Program-made: the position numbers and the translations under genes
Assembly (NCBI GenBank): GCA_041848045.1
Contig: JBGZHY010000074.1
Location: forward strand, 1-6,988
DNA from: CAKAHY01 sp041848045
GTDB taxonomy: Bacteria; Bacillota; Clostridia; Lachnospirales; Lachnospiraceae
Reading direction: 5' to 3'
DNA length: 6,988 bases
The notes under the pieces: generated by a model
Database searches by the model: none
Told to the model about the DNA's origin: nothing
The model's input: the letters and a program-made list of their open reading frames with translations, nothing else
In this document: piece after piece, positions 1 to 5,304 of the stretch
Position numbering within the stretch: position 1 is the first letter of the stretch
Layout: every line of letters starts with the position of its first letter

Positions 1-36
1 AACAAGCTGATTACCGATGATGACCTTGAGTTTTAG
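1..36 (+). CDS. C-terminal end of an upstream gene (partial; probably an ABC transporter component)
   Basis: Reading from base 1, eleven codons give NKLITDDDLEF followed by a TAG stop at 34-36. The next gene starts only 9 nt after this stop, so the two are almost certainly co-transcribed. MalG-type permeases are usually preceded by their MalF-type partner, which makes that the most likely identity, but eleven residues cannot prove it. The acidic tail would be cytoplasmic if this is a permease. Confidence 0.5.
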   Translation, partial: NKLITDDDLEF

Positions 37-40
37 GGGG
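35..40 (+). promoter_or_regulatory. Ribosome binding site deciding the permease start
   Basis: AGGGGG lies 5 nt before the ATG at 46 and overlaps the upstream stop codon. An in-frame GTG at 40 overlaps the last base of this site and has no binding site of its own, so ATG 46 is the better start. Confidence 0.6.
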
Positions 41-45
41 TGCCT

Positions 46-921
46 ATGCAAAAAAATACATTCCGAGAAAAGATAAATTGGAAAAGAGAGCTGACGCTGC
101 TGCCGGGCTACCTGATTTTGATTGCCTGGGTTTTGTTTACGGTGGTGCTGCTTTCCTGGGTAATCGGGGCGAGTCTGTCCACCACCAAGGAGATTTATAA
201 AGGTACGGCGCTGCAGTTTTTAAGCGGCTTCCATTTTGAAAATTACGCAAAGGCATGGCAGGGCGCCAATGTATCGGTGTTTTTCATGAATTCCTTTGTC
301 TATGCGAGTATTTCCTGCATTTTGCTGATTCTGGTCTGTGCGCCGGCGGCTTATGTGCTGTCCCGCTTTGATTTTATCGGGAACAGGCTGATACAGACGG
401 GCTTTGTGTCCTCCATGGGCGTGCCGGTGATTATGGTGATTCTGCCTCTGTTTTCCCTGATTGCGGGTATGGGAGTGCTGAACAACGTGTTTGCCAATCG
501 GGCGCTTTTGATTCTGCTGTATGTGGGCATCAATGTGCCGTATACGACGATATTCCTGATTACCTTTTTTAAGAATATCTCCAGAACCTATGAGGAAGCG
601 GCAGCCATTGACGGCTGCAAGCCTACCCAGACCTTTTGGGTCATTATTTTGCCGATGGCGCAGTCGGGTATTGCCACGGTAACGATTTTTAATTTCATCA
701 ATATATGGAATGAGTATTTCCTGTCGCTGATTTTTGCAAATTCAGACAAGCTTAAGCCCGTTGCGGTAGGCTTATACGGTATGATCAATTCCATGAAGTA
801 TACCGGAGATTGGGCGGGGATGTTTGCCGCCGTGGTAATTGTATTTATACCGACCTTCATTCTCTATATTTTCCTGTCGGAGAAGATTATCGGCGGTGTG
901 ACAGGCGGTATTAAAGGATAA
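46..921 (+). CDS. Carbohydrate ABC transporter permease, MalG family
   Basis: Integral inner-membrane subunit of a binding-protein-dependent sugar importer (CUT1 type), 291 aa, the usual family length. Six hydrophobic segments can be picked out at roughly residues 18-44, 84-105, 117-142, 148-172, 203-228 and 255-280. The cytoplasmic EAA loop that docks on the ATPase is clear at about 183-202: EEAAAIDGCKP, then the I-LP ending just before segment five. The C-terminus, SEKIIGGVTGGIKG, is typical of MalG-like permeases. The start is ATG 46, supported by the AGGGGG at 35-40. The gene sits 9 nt after the end of the previous gene and 18 nt before a NahK-like sugar kinase, which suggests an amino sugar or an amino-sugar-containing disaccharide as substrate. 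The solute-binding protein and ATPase are not in the window. The family call is firm; the substrate is inference from the neighbour. Confidence 0.92.
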   Translation: MQKNTFREKINWKRELTLLPGYLILIAWVLFTVVLLSWVIGASLSTTKEIYKGTALQFLSGFHFENYAKAWQGANVSVFFMNSFVYASISCILLILVCAPAAYVLSRFDFIGNRLIQTGFVSSMGVPVIMVILPLFSLIAGMGVLNNVFANRALLILLYVGINVPYTTIFLITFFKNISRTYEEAAAIDGCKPTQTFWVIILPMAQSGIATVTIFNFINIWNEYFLSLIFANSDKLKPVAVGLYGMINSMKYTGDWAGMFAAVVIVFIPTFILYIFLSEKIIGGVTGGIKG

Positions 922-939
922 GAAAAGAAAGGATATATC

Positions 940-2055
940 ATGGACAGAAGTGTCGTTTGTGCAAAGAAAGAAGAGGCTATTGCCGGTTTTGCTCTGGAAG
1001 GGGAGTATGTAAGTGCCGAGCCTTACGGAAGCGGTCATATCAATGATACCTTCCTGCTGGAGATGAAGAAGGAGGGAGGTGCAGGCAAAAAATATATTCT
1101 GCAGCGCATCAACCACGAAATTTTTAAGAATCCGGAAGCGCTGATGGAAAATATTCTGGGGGTTACCTCCTATGTGCGGGAGAGAATCATAGAAAGAGGA
1201 GGGGATCCGGAGAGAGAAACCCTAAATCTTGTCCTGACCAAAGAGGGCAAGGCGTATTATCGGGACAGTATCGGATCCTATTGGAGAGTATACCGTTTCA
1301 TTGAAGGCGCCAGAACCTACGATAAGGTATTAAACAGCAGAGATTTTTACGAGAGCGCCGTGGCTTTCGGCAATTTCCAGAGTCTTTTGGCGGATTATGC
1401 TGCGGGCAGTCTGCATGAAACGATACCGGCTTTTCATGATACGGCAAAGCGCTATGAGAACTTTTTGCAGGTTCTTAAAGAGGACTGCAAGGGCAGGGCA
1501 AAGGAGCTTGAGGAGGAAATACAGTTTGTACGGGATAATGCGCATTTAACCAAAATTTTGGGCGAAATGGCGGAAAAGGGCGAGCTGCCTTTGCGGGTGA
1601 CCCACAATGATACCAAGCTGAATAATGTGATGATTGACGATAACAGCAGGGAAGCCATATGCGTCATTGATCTGGATACGGTGATGCCGGGATTGGCGGT
1701 GCATGACTTCGGGGATTCCATTCGCTTCGGTGCCAATACGGCGGACGAGGATGAGCCGGATGTATCCAAGGTTTCCTTGAGCATAGAGCTTTTTGACGCC
1801 TATACCAAGGGCTTTGTCCGGGGCTGCAAAGGTAGCCTTACCGACAGAGAGTTGGATATGCTGCCTATGGGAGCCATCGCCATGACCCTGGAATGCGGCA
1901 TACGTTTTCTGACGGATTATATACAGGGAGATACATATTTCAAGATTTCCAGAGAAAAGCAGAATCTGGATCGGGCACGCTGTCAGTTTGCCTTGGTAAA
2001 GGATATGAAGGATAAGCTGCATTTGATGAATGAAACCGTCGGAAAATACAGATAA
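940..2055 (+). CDS. nahK: NahK-like N-acetylhexosamine 1-kinase (APH-fold phosphotransferase)
   Basis: Cytoplasmic kinase of the aminoglycoside-phosphotransferase/choline-kinase fold, 371 aa, close to characterised NahK proteins (about 360 aa). Members phosphorylate GlcNAc or GalNAc at the anomeric carbon with ATP, giving the 1-phosphate used in lacto-N-biose/galacto-N-biose breakdown. An N-terminal nucleotide-binding part contains GSGHINDTF (about 28-36) and YILQRINHEIF. The catalytic loop is HNDTKLNN with H222, catalytic D224 and metal-binding N229. The second metal motif is VIDLDTVMPG with D244 and D246, followed by HDFGDSIRFGAN, a sequence characteristic of this subfamily rather than of antibiotic-resistance kinases. 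AAAGGA at 928-933 supports ATG 940. It lies 18 nt after the permease, and a terminator overlaps its stop, so it is the last gene of the operon. The exact substrate is not settled: the lacto-N-biose phosphorylase, GalT and GalE partners are not visible. Confidence 0.82.
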   Translation: MDRSVVCAKKEEAIAGFALEGEYVSAEPYGSGHINDTFLLEMKKEGGAGKKYILQRINHEIFKNPEALMENILGVTSYVRERIIERGGDPERETLNLVLTKEGKAYYRDSIGSYWRVYRFIEGARTYDKVLNSRDFYESAVAFGNFQSLLADYAAGSLHETIPAFHDTAKRYENFLQVLKEDCKGRAKELEEEIQFVRDNAHLTKILGEMAEKGELPLRVTHNDTKLNNVMIDDNSREAICVIDLDTVMPGLAVHDFGDSIRFGANTADEDEPDVSKVSLSIELFDAYTKGFVRGCKGSLTDRELDMLPMGAIAMTLECGIRFLTDYIQGDTYFKISREKQNLDRARCQFALVKDMKDKLHLMNETVGKYR

Positions 2056-2077
2056 AAGGGGCTTTATGCCCTTTTTT
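2054..2077 (+). terminator. Rho-independent terminator of the sugar operon
   Basis: AAAAGGGGC (2054-2062), the five-base loop TTTAT, then GCCCTTTTT form a 9-bp stem (one G-T pair) that runs into a tract of six Ts (2072-2077). The stem begins inside the TAA stop of the kinase gene. An open frame running through this hairpin from 2030 is therefore not a believable coding start for the next gene. Confidence 0.8.
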
Positions 2078-2086
2078 GCTTTGGGG

Positions 2087-2093
2087 AAGGAGG
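2087..2093 (+). promoter_or_regulatory. Ribosome binding site deciding the peptidase-like gene start
   Basis: A perfect AAGGAGG sits 5 nt before ATG 2099. It rules out the in-frame ATGs at 2030 and 2066, which would place the start inside the kinase gene or the terminator hairpin. Confidence 0.85.
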
Positions 2094-2098
2094 AAAAG

Positions 2099-2803
2099 AT
2101 GAGCGCCTTAACAGGAGAGAAGGATTTTGTGGCAATACGAGAGGGAGAAAAGGTATATTACGGCGGAAATCAGGAGTGGTACGATACAAAGCTTGCCCGC
2201 AGCGCAGGCTGCGGGGCGATTGCCGCAAGCAATATACTGGCATATATGGCGGCAAAAAATCCCCGTCTGCGCGCTCTGTATCCTTACGGAGATTGGGAAA
2301 AAAGAAATTATCTGCACTTTATGAACAGACTTTACGGATATCTGCGGCCATGGCGATTTTTCCACATTCCCCTGGGGCTTTGGCATCCTTTTTTGTTGAG
2401 CGGAGGGATCTTGGCTTATGGGCGGGAAAGAGGGATTGCTTTGCTTGCCCGAATCTATAAGGGACCATGGCGGGCGGCGGAGTTGTCTGCCTATATAGAA
2501 GAAGCCCTGGAAAAGGATCTGCCTCTGGCTTTGATGGTGGCCTTTTCCGGCAAAAAAATGAAGGTGATATCAGCGCAGGGGCAGCATTTGCAAGGTGCCT
2601 TTGCCTTTCACTGGGTAACGGTATGCGGCTTGGAGCAGGAAAGGGAAGGGCAGCGCCTGTGGGTTTCTTCCTGGGGCGGAAGATATTCTTTTTTGCTGCA
2701 GGACTATTTACGGTCTTTCCCTTTTTACGGTGCTGTGCTATATTTTGAGGAAAAGAGGCAGGGAGGTGTCGATGATGGAAATCAGAAAGACGCAGGTGAG
2801 TGA
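2099..2803 (+). CDS. Papain/C39-like cysteine-peptidase-fold protein, function unknown
   Basis: A 234-aa protein with no signal peptide or clear membrane segment, so probably cytoplasmic. The layout fits a C39/papain-like fold. RSAGCGAIAASNILAY near the N-terminus has a candidate nucleophile, C38, at the start of a helix. AFHWVTVCGL has the candidate H171. LWVSSWGGRYSF (187-198) resembles the strand that normally carries the third catalytic residue. Q26 in NQEW could supply the oxyanion hole. The third position appears to be serine (S190 or S191) rather than Asn/Asp, so activity is uncertain. The middle (about 60-110) is rich in Trp, Phe, Tyr and Pro. It begins 21 nt after the sugar-operon terminator with a perfect Shine-Dalgarno, and its last 32 nt overlap the GNAT gene, suggesting translational coupling. 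No convincing promoter was found just upstream. I do not recognise a named function; similar proteins in Clostridia are usually labelled hypothetical or C39-like. Confidence 0.75.
   Translation: MSALTGEKDFVAIREGEKVYYGGNQEWYDTKLARSAGCGAIAASNILAYMAAKNPRLRALYPYGDWEKRNYLHFMNRLYGYLRPWRFFHIPLGLWHPFLLSGGILAYGRERGIALLARIYKGPWRAAELSAYIEEALEKDLPLALMVAFSGKKMKVISAQGQHLQGAFAFHWVTVCGLEQEREGQRLWVSSWGGRYSFLLQDYLRSFPFYGAVLYFEEKRQGGVDDGNQKDAGE
2762..2766 (+). promoter_or_regulatory. Ribosome binding site of the GNAT gene, inside the preceding gene
   Basis: GGAGG, extended to GGAGGTG, lies within the 3' end of the peptidase-like gene, 5 nt before ATG 2772 and 8 nt before ATG 2775. Either methionine could be the start; they differ by one residue. 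Confidence 0.75.
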
Positions 2804-3272
2804 CGTGGAGGCGGTATTGAAGCTGTATGAGGATGCCAGAACCTTTATGCGGGAGCAGGGTAATGCCGACCAGTGGCCGCCTTACTATCCGGGGCTTGCG
2901 GATGTGGAGCTTGACATGGAAAAGGACCGGGCTTACGTCTGTGTGGAGGGGAATGAGATTTTGGCAAGCTTTTCCTATGCCTGTGCGGATGAGCCTTGTT
3001 ATGCCCATATCGAAGAGGGGCGGTGGCAGGATGATGAGCCTTACGGTGTGCTGCATCGCCTGGCGGTCAAAAGAGGAACGAACGGCATCGGTTCCTATTG
3101 TCTGGACTGGGCTTACAACGCCTGCGGCAACCTGCGGGTGGACACCCATGAGAAGAATCTGCCCATGCGAAATTTGTTAAAGAAGCTGGGCTTTGGCTAC
3201 TGCGGCATCATTTATGTGGAGGACGGAAGTCCCAGACTGGCCTTCCAGAAGAAAAAGACTTTACGCTTTTAG
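2772..3272 (+). CDS. GNAT family N-acetyltransferase
   Basis: A 166-aa single-domain GNAT protein, expected to transfer an acetyl group from acetyl-CoA to an amine on an unknown small molecule or protein. Visible landmarks are an N-terminal strand MEIRKTQVSDVEAVLKLY; a substrate-side helix with MREQGNADQWPPYYP (26-40); the central strand LHRLAV (94-99); the acetyl-CoA pyrophosphate loop ending GIGS (105-108); LRVDTHEKNLPMRNLLKKLGF (121-141), which is the usual beta5/alpha4 region; and a C-terminal strand, RLAFQK. The loop has Gly where many GNATs have Gln/Arg, with an Arg one position earlier (R101). It overlaps the preceding gene by 32 nt in another frame, so the two are probably translated together. 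No terminator is seen after it, and 28 nt later the ilvN promoter begins. Family assignment is firm; substrate unknown. Confidence 0.9.
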   Translation: MMEIRKTQVSDVEAVLKLYEDARTFMREQGNADQWPPYYPGLADVELDMEKDRAYVCVEGNEILASFSYACADEPCYAHIEEGRWQDDEPYGVLHRLAVKRGTNGIGSYCLDWAYNACGNLRVDTHEKNLPMRNLLKKLGFGYCGIIYVEDGSPRLAFQKKKTLRF

Positions 3273-3300
3273 GTTTATGGGAGCTATGAATTTTGTGTAG

Positions 3301-3329
3301 TTGACATTTACAGACGGGCTTGTTAAACT
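3301..3329 (+). promoter_or_regulatory. Sigma-A-type promoter for ilvN-ilvC
   Basis: A perfect -35 box TTGACA (3301-3306), a 17-nt spacer and a -10 box TAAACT (3324-3329, four of six consensus bases). Transcription would start near 3336, leaving a leader of about 45 nt before ilvN. No T-box or attenuator-like hairpin fits in so short a leader. Confidence 0.7.
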
Positions 3330-3367
3330 AACTCGTAGTTGTACAAAGCAGTATACAAGGCGGTCTG

Positions 3368-3373
3368 AGGAGG
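3368..3373 (+). promoter_or_regulatory. Ribosome binding site deciding the ilvN start
   Basis: AGGAGG 8 nt before ATG 3382. The in-frame TTG at 3301 is the promoter -35 box itself and would add 27 unconserved residues, so it is rejected as the start. Confidence 0.85.
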
Positions 3374-3381
3374 ATAAAATA

Positions 3382-3876
3382 ATGAGAATAGTTCTTTCTT
3401 TACTGGTGGATAACACGGCGGGCGTGCTGAGCAGAGTGGCAGGTTTGTTTTCACGCAGAGGCTATAACATAGAATCATTGACGGTAGGAGAAACCTTTAA
3501 TCCGAAGTATTCCCGAATGACGGTGGTATCGGAGGGGGATGAGGAAACTTTGGTGCAGATAGAGCATCAGTTGCGCAAGCTGGAGGATGTACGGGATATC
3601 AAGACGCTGAAAGCGGGACAAAGCGTATTCCGGGAGCTGATTATGATTAAAGTGCGGGCAAATGCCATGCAAAGGCAAGCCATCAGCGCCGTGGCGGAAA
3701 TTTTCAGGGCGACAATTGTCGATGTGGGCAAGGAGAGTCTGACGGTTATGCTTACGGGCGATAAGGACAAATTGGAGGCGATTATCCATCTTTTGGAGGA
3801 TTACGAGATACTGGAGCTTGCAAGAACCGGATTGACGGGCTTGTCCAGAGGTTGTGAGGACGTTACCTATTTATAA
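3382..3876 (+). CDS. ilvN: Acetolactate synthase small (regulatory) subunit
   Basis: Regulatory subunit of acetohydroxyacid synthase, which catalyses the first common step of valine, leucine and isoleucine synthesis. It activates the catalytic IlvB subunit and gives valine feedback. At 164 aa it is full length for the family. An N-terminal ACT domain (about 1-76) opens with MRIVLSLLVDNTAGVLSRV and continues through FSRRGYNIESLTVG. N11, G14, S17 and N29 match, by position, residues of E. coli IlvH in or near the valine site, so feedback sensitivity is likely to be kept. The C-terminal domain (about 84-158) contains RELIMIKVRA, AEIFRATIVDVG and the near-terminal GLSRG. It has its own promoter and lies 24 nt upstream of ilvC. 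The catalytic gene ilvB is not in the window and must be elsewhere, possibly downstream or at a separate locus. Confidence 0.96.
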   Translation: MRIVLSLLVDNTAGVLSRVAGLFSRRGYNIESLTVGETFNPKYSRMTVVSEGDEETLVQIEHQLRKLEDVRDIKTLKAGQSVFRELIMIKVRANAMQRQAISAVAEIFRATIVDVGKESLTVMLTGDKDKLEAIIHLLEDYEILELARTGLTGLSRGCEDVTYL

Positions 3877-3900
3877 GTAAAGAATTGGAGGAGGCAAGGG

Positions 3901-4920
3901 ATGTCAAGGATTTATTATCAGGAGGATTGTAATATAGCCAACCTGGAGGGAAAGACCATTGCGGTGATCGGCTACGGCAGTCAGGGGCATGCACATGCAT
4001 TGAATGCAAAGGAAAGCGGCTGTCATGTGATCATCGGTTTGTATGAGGGAAGCCGTTCATGGGATAAAGCGAAGAAAGCGGGCTTTGAGGTATATACGGC
4101 GGCAGAGGCGGCAGGGCTTGCGGACATCATTATGATTTTGATCAATGATGAGCATCAGGCAAAGCTGTATCAACAGGATATCGAGCCGCAGTTAAAAGAG
4201 GGCAAGATGCTGATGTTTGCCCATGGCTTCAATGTGCACTTCGGCTGTATCAAGGCGCCGAAATATGTGGATGTGGCGATGATTGCGCCGAAGGGTCCGG
4301 GACATACCGTAAGAAGCGAGTACCTTGCGGGGAAAGGCGTGCCTTGCCTGGTAGCCGTTGAGCAGAATGCCAGCGGGAAGGCCCTGGATATTGCGTTGGC
4401 TTATGCGGCAGCCATCGGCGGCGCAAGAGCAGGCGTTTTGGAAACGGATTTCAGAACGGAAACGGAAACGGATCTTTTCGGCGAGCAGGCGGTGCTTTGC
4501 GGCGGTGTCTGCGCTCTGATGCAGGCGGGCTATGAAACCTTGGTGGAAGCCGGTTATGACCCGAGAAATGCATATTTTGAGTGTATCCATGAGATGAAGC
4601 TTATTGTGGATTTGATTTACCAGTCCGGTTTTGAGGGTATGCGCTACTCCATTTCCAATACGGCGGAATACGGAGATTATGTCACGGGGCCGAAGATTAT
4701 CACGGAGGATACCAAAAAAGCCATGAAGAAGATACTCTCCGATATACAGGACGGAACCTTTGCCAAGGAATTTTTGCTGGATATGTCCGACGCAGGCAAG
4801 CAGGTGCATTTTAACGCCATGCGCAAGCGGGGGGCGGAGCACCCGTCAGAGAAGGTGGGCGCGCAGATCCGTAAGCTGTACAGCTGGAACAATGAAGAGG
4901 ATAAGTTGATCAATAACTAA
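3901..4920 (+). CDS. ilvC: Ketol-acid reductoisomerase, class I
   Basis: Cytoplasmic enzyme that isomerises and reduces acetolactate or acetohydroxybutyrate to the dihydroxy acid, using NAD(P)H and Mg2+. At 339 aa it has class I (short-form) length. The N-terminal Rossmann domain has IGYGSQGHAHALN with G24, G26 and G29. The cofactor loop GLYEGSRSW keeps S51 and S53, which usually bind the 2'-phosphate of NADPH, but has Y48 where many relatives have Arg. H108 (AHGFNVHFG) and K131 (APKGPGHTVRSEY) line the active site. The C-terminal knotted domain supplies metal ligands D191 and E195 (TETETDLFGEQ), E227 and E231 (YFECIHEMK), and S252 (RYSISNTAEYGDY). All expected catalytic residues are present. 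GGAGGAGG at 3887-3894 supports ATG 3901. It is co-transcribed with ilvN, 24 nt upstream. Confidence 0.98.
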   Translation: MSRIYYQEDCNIANLEGKTIAVIGYGSQGHAHALNAKESGCHVIIGLYEGSRSWDKAKKAGFEVYTAAEAAGLADIIMILINDEHQAKLYQQDIEPQLKEGKMLMFAHGFNVHFGCIKAPKYVDVAMIAPKGPGHTVRSEYLAGKGVPCLVAVEQNASGKALDIALAYAAAIGGARAGVLETDFRTETETDLFGEQAVLCGGVCALMQAGYETLVEAGYDPRNAYFECIHEMKLIVDLIYQSGFEGMRYSISNTAEYGDYVTGPKIITEDTKKAMKKILSDIQDGTFAKEFLLDMSDAGKQVHFNAMRKRGAEHPSEKVGAQIRKLYSWNNEEDKLINN

Positions 4921-4924
4921 GAAT

Positions 4925-4984
4925 AAGAGGGGATTGTATCGGGAAGGACAGGGGATTTCCGGATGCAGTCCTCTTTGTTTTGCG
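4925..4984 (+). terminator. Weak possible terminator after ilvC
   Basis: AAGAGG (4925-4930) can pair with CCTCTT (4970-4975), or alternatively AGGAC (4945-4949) with GTCCT (4968-4972). Either stem is followed by the T-rich TTTGTTTT (4974-4981 region). The stems are short, the loops long and the T tract interrupted, so this is at best a weak terminator. It is proposed mainly because ilvC is followed by an AT-rich gap and a new promoter. Confidence 0.3.
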
Positions 4985-5008
4985 AAAAAAACAAGGTTTC
5001 ATTAAAAT

Positions 5009-5035
5009 ATCCAGCTTTCCGAAACAAAAGCGGAT
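5009..5035 (+). other. Bulged hairpin in the ilvC 3' spacer
   Basis: ATCC (5009-5012) pairs with GGAT (5032-5035); after a one-base A bulge, GCTTT (5014-5018) pairs with AAAGC (5027-5031), leaving an 8-nt loop. GTTTC (4996-5000) could extend the stem with the GAAA that follows. No T tract follows, so it is not an intrinsic terminator on this strand. AAAACG (5037-5042) and CGTTTT (5053-5058) form a second, partly competing stem. It could be 3'-end structure of the ilvC transcript or a chance fold in AT-rich DNA. Confidence 0.3.
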
Positions 5036-5127
5036 GAAAACGAGCAATTTCACGTTTTACGAAAAAAGTATACAAAAAATCCGTTCTAATTTTGACAAAC
5101 AATTCACAAATAACTAGGTAGATAAGC

Positions 5128-5156
5128 TTGAAAAAATATGTGTTTTATTGTAAAAT
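5128..5156 (+). promoter_or_regulatory. Sigma-A-type promoter for the carboxyltransferase operon
   Basis: TTGAAA (5128-5133, five of six), a 17-nt spacer and TAAAAT (5151-5156, five of six). The predicted start near 5163 gives an AT-rich leader of about 140 nt. A second TTGACA at 5092-5097 has no good -10 box at 16-18 nt. Confidence 0.65.
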
Positions 5157-5291
5157 AGAGCCAAATTTCTTTTTTATTTTCACAAAAAAAGTCCATAAAT
5201 ATCCTAAATTATATACAAAAATTCGCGGCACACCGATACTGTGTCTGTTTATGCCCTTTTGTGAGTAAAAAGACATTTATTCTATACAAAT

Positions 5292-5296
5292 GGAGG
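5292..5296 (+). promoter_or_regulatory. Ribosome binding site deciding the carboxyltransferase start
   Basis: GGAGG lies 8 nt before ATG 5305. The in-frame ATG at 5290 overlaps this site and cannot be served by it, so the five residues it would add are not counted. Confidence 0.8.
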
Positions 5297-5304
5297 TTTG
5301 CAAT

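Larger units (their letters stand above)
4921..5304. other. AT-rich intergenic spacer (about 380 nt) between ilvC and the carboxyltransferase gene
   Basis: No believable gene is seen on either strand. From about 4985 the base composition shifts sharply to A and T, with A-tracts at 4985-4991, 5062-5067, 5074-5079, 5131-5136 and 5184-5190. It holds a weak possible terminator near ilvC, a bulged hairpin at 5009-5035, a competing stem at 5037-5058, a good promoter at 5128-5156 and the carboxyltransferase leader. The octamer TATACAAA occurs at 5069-5076, 5212-5219 and 5283-5290. No T-box, known riboswitch or tRNA was recognised. Confidence 0.7.

Noticed and set aside
2023..2051. Possible promoter for the peptidase-like gene in the end of the kinase gene
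   Set aside because: TTGATG at 2023-2028 has no acceptable -10 box at 16-18 nt, and transcripts from it would pass through the terminator at 2054-2077.
2319..3149. Long antisense open frame (276 codons) across the peptidase-like and GNAT genes
   Set aside because: It is Pro-, His- and Arg-rich with no recognisable domain, and it lies opposite two + strand genes with good ribosome binding sites and, for GNAT, a clear family. It is a codon-bias shadow.
3289..3303. Possible CodY box (AATTTTGTGTAGTTG) overlapping the ilvN -35 box
   Set aside because: The position is attractive for a branched-chain amino acid gene, but about five of fifteen positions differ from the CodY consensus AATTTTCWGAAAATT. 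That is too weak in AT-rich DNA without other evidence.
3273..3381. T-box or attenuator upstream of ilvN
   Set aside because: No T-box core sequence or terminator hairpin is present, and the predicted leader of about 45 nt is too short.
4441..4476. Short tandem GGAAAC-like repeats inside ilvC
   Set aside because: They encode the conserved TETETDLFGEQ metal-binding region, so the repetition comes from the protein motif rather than from a DNA repeat element.
4192..4842. 216-codon antisense open frame inside ilvC
   Set aside because: It is entirely opposite a conserved essential-type enzyme whose catalytic residues are all intact on the + strand, and the translation has no family character.
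5259..5288. Possible promoter TTGTGA with TATACA just before the carboxyltransferase gene
   Set aside because: Its start point would fall at or within the ribosome binding site at 5292-5296, and both boxes match the consensus less well than those at 5128-5156.
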